Positions 8,018-11,922 of a stretch of 11,922 bases of DNA are shown piece after piece; positions within the stretch are counted from its first letter, which is position 1; every line of letters starts with the position of its first letter. A model generated the notes under the pieces. The model saw only the letters and a list, made by a program, of their open reading frames with translations. It was not told the origin of the DNA and did no database searches. The DNA lies in the NCBI GenBank assembly GCA_021299675.1, contig JAJTIF010000260.1:1-11922 (forward strand), written 5' to 3'. This DNA is from Pseudomonadota bacterium (GTDB lineage Bacteria; Bdellovibrionota; Bacteriovoracia; Bacteriovoracales; Bacteriovoracaceae). Position numbers and translations under genes: made by a program.

Positions 8018-8045
8018 GGCGCCTATGAAACTTTTTGTAGGCGCC
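8018..8045 (+). promoter_or_regulatory. Hairpin covering the RBS and start codon of the exported protein
   Basis: GGCGCCTA (8018-8025), a 12-nt loop and TAGGCGCC (8038-8045) form a perfect, GC-rich 8-bp stem. The 3' end of the GAAGG Shine-Dalgarno (8015-8019) and the A of ATG 8025 are in the left arm, and the rest of the codon is in the loop. Folding should lower initiation unless ribosomes arriving from rpoD, which ends at 8011, keep it open. No T-run follows, so it is not a standard terminator. Confidence 0.6.
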
Positions 8046-8417
8046 CTTCTTCTCTACTCTAAACTTGCCTTTCCTAATGCTGTGACTGAATTTAAGCGCC
8101 ACATGACGGAATGGGATTATGAAAGCACGGATCAGATGGGTGAGAAGTGTCTCATCGAACTCTTCGGCGCTGCAAATGGCGGGATCAGAATTGATCTCCT
8201 GGCGACTTCGGAGCTGCAGTTCCATCTTATGCCTTCCACCGACTATTCCTCGAGCCAAGATCTCTTTGTGGCGACGACGCCCGCCAATTCTGATTCGGGC
8301 AGTGCCAAGACTTACCTGATTGTGCGCCAAAAGCGTACTCTGACGATCGAGCGTGAATTCATCTCACGCAGCGGACGTGTGTACGTTTCAGGCCTGACCT
8401 GCTCTATTCAAAACTGA
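8025..8417 (+). CDS. Small exported protein of unknown function (130 aa)
   Basis: The start is taken at ATG 8025, preceded by GAAGG (8015-8019) at 5-nt spacing; an in-frame ATG at 8013 would add four residues. The N-terminus MKLFVGALLLYSKLAFPNA is a typical short signal peptide (one lysine, hydrophobic core, possible cleavage after the final A of FPNA), so the mature protein of about 111 residues is probably periplasmic or outside the cell. It has exactly two cysteines after the signal, one near the start (GEKCLIELFG) and one near the end (GLTCSIQN), well placed for a disulfide joining the ends of a small, probably beta-rich domain. The family was not recognised. It starts 13 nt after rpoD and is probably translated from the same message, although a link to sigma function is unlikely. 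Its end overlaps the convergent gene by 10 bp. Confidence 0.75.
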   Translation: MKLFVGALLLYSKLAFPNAVTEFKRHMTEWDYESTDQMGEKCLIELFGAANGGIRIDLLATSELQFHLMPSTDYSSSQDLFVATTPANSDSGSAKTYLIVRQKRTLTIEREFISRSGRVYVSGLTCSIQN

Positions 8418-9646
8418 AGCGAGTACTTCTCAAACTGGGCGCGTATGCCTTCTCGATTATTCATCACATGCTGATAACTTTCTCGTTGAGAGAGTGAGGA
8501 ATCGTGTTTGTAGCTAAAGCTTCCACTGACCAGTGTGTAGATCAAAAAATACCCGCAGACCCAGGGAAGAGTATGGGTTTTGTCTTGCAAGTAAAAGCTC
8601 ACCGGAATGAGCGTGAAGGGAAACACAAGATAAAGGTGCCAGAAGTTAAAGGGCACTGGAGAGAGGGCCGAAAAGAGGACCAGGCAGAAGAAAGCTGAGG
8701 TGACGACATGGTGGAGTTTGGTTTTTTTTTGTGTCTTAAAAAATGTCCAGTTGGCCTTGAGGAGCACAAGAAAACTTAAGAGTGCCATCACCCACTTTAC
8801 CCCGAACCACACGATCTCCAGTACCGAGGCTTGAGAAAACTGAATCTGGGGCAACTGAAAAGTGGTCGATCCGAAGTAGAGCGAGGCGTAGCGCAGCCAG
8901 TAGGTCCAGCCCTTGATCATCTCACCACCGGTGAGCAGATTCCCAAAGAGCCGAGCTGGCCCTTGGTTTTGCACCAGGATCTCAGGGTGATTGAGAACGA
9001 CGAGAATGGTAGGGATAAAAAAACAAAGTCCGACTAGAACTGAGAGTCCAAGTGCGCTCCAGTGCACCTTCATCTGCTTTCTAAAAAACATCACCATCAC
9101 AAATACAATCATGATGAGAAATGAGTTATGGATCTGCGCCGAAAGGCCGATGATCACACCATAGAGAAAGGTCCCCCAGAAGTCTTTGCGCTCAAAGTTG
9201 CGCTCAACCCCGTAGAGGAAAAAGATGATGAAGGGAAACAAGAAAGCTGGGTTCCACAGGAACACCTCGCTGGAGCGCCAGGGAGAGGCCCAGAACAATG
9301 TCAGGAACACGAGGCTAAAGCCTGGCGTAGGACGAAAGAGTTTGATCTTCAAGAGCACCCAAAAACTCAGGATGTGAAGACTTAGAATTCCCAGCAAGGG
9401 GGCGATGGGGTGCTGGTAGAGTTTTAAAAATATTCCGACAAAAACGGAGATGAAGGGGCCAAAAACATAGTTGGTGTTCGTGGAGCGAGGGCCGAAAGGA
9501 AAGAGCTGGCCTTCAGTGAACCAAAACCCACGCTCGAGGAGCTGGAGGCTATCCACCACGATCTTCTGGTGAGTTAAATAATACAAAGAACAGAGAGTCC
9601 CCAGAATAAAAATGCACCAGATTTGTTTTTTGTAATCAAACACCAT
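8408..9646 (-). CDS. Multi-spanning membrane protein, probable GT-C-type glycosyltransferase
   Basis: The 412-residue protein is very rich in F, L, I and W, with about ten predicted membrane helices: near 9-25, 60-76, 82-100, 108-120, 130-147, 157-170, 174-188, 200-218 and more toward the C-terminus. The layout fits lipid-linked sugar transferases of the PMT_2/RgtA/ArnT-like GT-C class. There is an Asp (D32) in the first outer loop after helix 1, a GPRSTNTNYVFGP segment (52-64), SSEVFLWNPAFLFPF (125-139) like the WNP motif of that group, and GLSAQIHNSF (167-176). Such enzymes move sugars from polyprenyl-phosphate carriers on the outer face of the inner membrane. No acceptor can be named. The start is ATG 9646-9644 with AAAAGG (complement of 9653-9658) at 6-nt spacing; the longer frame from GTG 9727 lacks support. 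It is convergent with the exported-protein gene and divergent from the SNF2 gene. Confidence 0.72.
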   Translation of the reverse strand: MVFDYKKQIWCIFILGTLCSLYYLTHQKIVVDSLQLLERGFWFTEGQLFPFGPRSTNTNYVFGPFISVFVGIFLKLYQHPIAPLLGILSLHILSFWVLLKIKLFRPTPGFSLVFLTLFWASPWRSSEVFLWNPAFLFPFIIFFLYGVERNFERKDFWGTFLYGVIIGLSAQIHNSFLIMIVFVMVMFFRKQMKVHWSALGLSVLVGLCFFIPTILVVLNHPEILVQNQGPARLFGNLLTGGEMIKGWTYWLRYASLYFGSTTFQLPQIQFSQASVLEIVWFGVKWVMALLSFLVLLKANWTFFKTQKKTKLHHVVTSAFFCLVLFSALSPVPFNFWHLYLVFPFTLIPVSFYLQDKTHTLPWVCGYFLIYTLVSGSFSYKHDSSLSQRESYQHVMNNREGIRAQFEKYSLQF

Positions 9647-9677
9647 GTTCAACCTTTTATCATGTTTGATTTTCCTG

Positions 9678-9683
9678 TATAAT
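9678..9683 (+). promoter_or_regulatory. Candidate -10 element for the SNF2 gene
   Basis: TATAAT, a perfect -10 hexamer, in the 70-nt gap between the divergent genes, about 34 nt before the TTG at 9717. No good -35 hexamer lies 16-18 nt upstream (TTTTAT at 9655-9660 is poor). It overlaps the minus-strand -10 almost completely. Confidence 0.4.
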
Positions 9684-9706
9684 ATTTCTTTTTGAACGCA
9701 GCGCAA
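9679..9706 (-). promoter_or_regulatory. Candidate promoter for the membrane glycosyltransferase gene
   Basis: On the minus strand TTGCGC (9706-9701), a 16-nt spacer and TATTAT (9684-9679). The -10 matches 5/6 and the -35 only 3/6. The start would be near 9672, leaving a leader of about 26 nt. Confidence 0.4.
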
Positions 9707-9716
9707 GGCAAACCTA

Positions 9717-11922
9717 TTGGAAACCACCGGTCACGACGATATCATGGTCCACATCAACTCTACTTACTCGCAGAGTGTGATGTTTCAGGCGCAAAAACTC
9801 TTTGAGCTCGGTCGCGTGACTCTCTCCTTTCTCAAGGGGAATCTGGATAACCATCTGGTCGTCTCTGGCATCGTGGCGGAAAACAACACCACCTACGAAA
9901 CCAAGTTCACCTGGAAGCGCGCCGACCAGCTCTTCCAAAACCGCTGCTCCTGTCCGCTCTTTTCACAACAAAACTACTGCGTCCACGGCGCCGCTCTCTG
10001 GTTGAAGTGGCAGCAATTCTCGCAAGCCGGCGAAGAGCAGAAGATCTCCACCAAATCCGCTCCGCATTTTTTTGGCGAAGGGGTTTCTCCCGTGCGTTTC
10101 GGCACGCAACTTAAGCAAGCCTCCTACCTACAAGGAGCCAAAGCCAGCAGCACCTTCGGCGCCCTCTCCTATCAGCTCACCAACCGTAAGGTGGTGAACT
10201 ATCCGGAGTCTGAAAACTTCTACGGGACTCTCGTAATCGAACTCATCCCCACTGAAATGGATGAGGAGACCAAAGATCTCATCACCACTCACGGAAAATT
10301 TCTGGTCCGCTATTCTTGGAAGAACACCACAGGTGAGTTGATCCGCGAAGTCAGCCTCTTTGATTTCTTCACACTCTTTAACTGGCGCGAAGGTCGTGCA
10401 CTCAATTTCCCGCACGAAGTGATGGAGACCTTTAAGAAAATAAAGCAGATGGATCTGTGGCTCTCGGTCAACGAATGGATGCGTGTGCTCAAGAGCATCT
10501 ACCACCGCGAAGACATCGAGCTCGTCGTGGACGGACAGACTTGGCGGGAGATCGTTCCTTTGAATCTCAACTGGCGCTTTGGGATTGTTCCCAGCCAGCG
10601 AAAAAGTTTTCTCAACCTGCAGCTTGAACTTAGCCTCGAAGATAATCGGCTGGTTGAAATCAGCGAACCCTTAAAAGTTTTTGTCACGGAAGGCGGCTGG
10701 GGTGGAAGTTTCCGCTCTAAAAACGATGCCTGCCTCTTCTATAAGAACCTGGTAGAAGATTTTGAGAGGGAAACCTTTTTGCATCGAAAATACCTTCACG
10801 GCGCCAGCCAGAAAGTGAAGATGCAGGAGTGGATCGAGCTCCTTATGACCGAGCTAGAGCTTCCCCTCTACGATGCGGAACTTAAAGTCTTCTACAACTT
10901 GAGTTGCACCACGCTCAAAAAAGTCATGCTTTCGCTCTTGGACTCCCTTACTGAAAACGCTTTTCGTACCATCTTTGCCCCCACTGAAGAGCGCAAACTT
11001 ATTTTCCAGCTGCCAAAGAATGCTCTGCTCGAAGCTGTGGGACAGCTCTATCTGCGCCTCAACGTCTTAGGCATCCCTCTTCTCTATAATGATGTGGCCA
11101 TCCGTAACTGGAAGAGCGCCATCCGCTTTGAGCGCAACCAAGCCAAGCTCGATTGGTTTGAACTGGATCTCTTAGTGTCGGATGAAGACCTCGAGATCAT
11201 CCGCAACGCCGAGGTCGGCGACAACTACATCCTCACCGATCAAGGGCTCGTGCTCCTCACAGATAAAGAAAAAGACCTGCTGCGCTTCATGAAGCGCTAC
11301 ACGAAGCTTGAAGGTGAAAAAAAATCCACAGGCCCGGGTCTCAAGCGCTTTGGGCTGAAGCTTCACCGCGCGCGTGTGTTTGAACTCTTCGAGCTCAAGC
11401 GCCTGGGTATCGATGGGGCGCTGACGGCGGAAGAAGAAAAGTTCTGTGAAAACATCATGAACCTGGACGAGATGCCACAGACGCCGGTGCCAGAGCGCTA
11501 CAAAGAGATCGCTCGTCCTTACCAGCTCACCGGTTACAACTGGCTGCGCTTTTTGTGGGATCATGGCTTCGGGGCTTGCTTGGCCGATGACATGGGTTTA
11601 GGTAAGACACTTCAGACCATCATGTTGCTGCAGAGTCTGATGGATGAGAAAAAAATCAAACGCGCCATCATCATCTGTCCCGTCTCCATTCTCTATAACT
11701 GGAAAAATGAGATAGAAAAATTCTCAAGTCTCAAATGGGGCATCTTCTACGGCGAAGAGCGCGAGATCCCTGCTGATGCGCAGATCCTCTTAACGAGCTA
11801 TGGGCTCATGAAGAAAGAATCCCTGGGTGCCTTTGGCGCCGAGGACTTCGACGTGATCATTTTTGATGAAGTCCAGCACTTAAAAAACATCCGCAGCCTC
11901 GGAGCAAATTCGGCTCGAAACC
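9717..11922 (+). CDS. SNF2-family DNA-dependent ATPase with SWIM zinc finger (3' end outside window)
   Basis: At least 735 codons are open to the right edge without a stop. SNF2 ATPases move along double-stranded DNA to remodel or strip bound proteins. Visible landmarks, numbered from the TTG: a SWIM zinc finger C77-x-C79-x8-C88-x-H90 near the N-terminus; a long middle region (about 95-590) without recognised motifs, like the SNF2-associated segment of bacterial members; YQLTGYNWLRFLWDHGFGAC just before the Walker A motif LADDMGLGKT (K630); motif Ia IIICPVSILYNWKNEIEKF; a TSYGL segment; and motif II FDEVQH (D717, E718). The second RecA lobe lies beyond the window. The start is uncertain: TTG 9717 has AAGG 8 nt upstream and matching codon use, whereas ATG 9744 has no Shine-Dalgarno; a TGA at 9693 bars longer forms. 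Role unknown: DNA repair, transcription recycling or defence are all possible. Confidence 0.93.
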   Translation, partial: METTGHDDIMVHINSTYSQSVMFQAQKLFELGRVTLSFLKGNLDNHLVVSGIVAENNTTYETKFTWKRADQLFQNRCSCPLFSQQNYCVHGAALWLKWQQFSQAGEEQKISTKSAPHFFGEGVSPVRFGTQLKQASYLQGAKASSTFGALSYQLTNRKVVNYPESENFYGTLVIELIPTEMDEETKDLITTHGKFLVRYSWKNTTGELIREVSLFDFFTLFNWREGRALNFPHEVMETFKKIKQMDLWLSVNEWMRVLKSIYHREDIELVVDGQTWREIVPLNLNWRFGIVPSQRKSFLNLQLELSLEDNRLVEISEPLKVFVTEGGWGGSFRSKNDACLFYKNLVEDFERETFLHRKYLHGASQKVKMQEWIELLMTELELPLYDAELKVFYNLSCTTLKKVMLSLLDSLTENAFRTIFAPTEERKLIFQLPKNALLEAVGQLYLRLNVLGIPLLYNDVAIRNWKSAIRFERNQAKLDWFELDLLVSDEDLEIIRNAEVGDNYILTDQGLVLLTDKEKDLLRFMKRYTKLEGEKKSTGPGLKRFGLKLHRARVFELFELKRLGIDGALTAEEEKFCENIMNLDEMPQTPVPERYKEIARPYQLTGYNWLRFLWDHGFGACLADDMGLGKTLQTIMLLQSLMDEKKIKRAIIICPVSILYNWKNEIEKFSSLKWGIFYGEEREIPADAQILLTSYGLMKKESLGAFGAEDFDVIIFDEVQHLKNIRSLGANSARN

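Noticed and set aside
8504..9385. Three plus-strand frames (64-85 aa) across the membrane protein gene
   Set aside because: They are highly charged, low-information frames antisense to a hydrophobic multi-spanning protein, as expected from complement effects.
9647..9727. GTG 9727 as start of the membrane glycosyltransferase
   Set aside because: The extra 27 residues are polar, cross the likely promoter and lack a Shine-Dalgarno, whereas ATG 9646 has AAAAGG at good spacing.

Overview
The window reads as chromosomal DNA of a flagellated Gram-negative bacterium. A 276-residue flagellin without outer domains, an outer-membrane beta-barrel protein, a housekeeping sigma factor of the RpoD type and short, closely packed genes fit the Bdellovibrio lineage (Bdellovibrionota) best. 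That placement is an inference from protein style, not from a search. Most genes read left to right. No tRNA, rRNA, insertion sequence or CRISPR array was seen.

Layout, left end. Positions 1-704 hold the 3' part of a probable beta-barrel outer-membrane protein. A near-consensus sigma-28 (FliA-type) promoter at 744-770 follows. It faces two small same-frame genes (81 aa at 821-1066 and a GTG-started 59 aa at 1070-1249) separated by one TAA and one codon. A perfect 12-bp-stem hairpin lies inside the second. Next come a DegT/DnrJ/EryC1/StrS-type sugar aminotransferase (1326-2438), a 277-nt leader region with a hairpin and a six-codon leader ORF, the flagellin gene (2716-3546) and a textbook terminator with a UUCG loop (3562-3587). 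This half therefore has a motility flavour: FliA promoter, flagellin, and an aminotransferase of the kind that makes amino sugars for surface glycans or flagellin decoration.

Middle. trmB (tRNA m7G46 methyltransferase), dnaG (primase) and rpoD (principal sigma factor) are packed with 8- and 21-nt gaps. This is a version of the macromolecular-synthesis operon in which trmB, not rpsU, precedes dnaG. A 130-aa exported protein with two cysteines follows rpoD. Its ribosome binding site and start codon lie in an 8-bp-stem hairpin made of two GGCGCC half-sites.

Right end. A multi-spanning GT-C-like membrane glycosyltransferase candidate (8408-9646, minus strand) converges on the exported protein with a 10-bp overlap of the reading frames. 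It diverges from a large SNF2-family ATPase with an N-terminal SWIM zinc finger, cut by the window end. The 70-nt divergent gap contains a TATAAT that could serve both directions.

No obviously new multi-gene defence or mobile system is present. The most interesting signals are the sigma-28-driven small-gene pair with its internal hairpin, the leader ORF ahead of flagellin, and the start-sequestering hairpin after rpoD.
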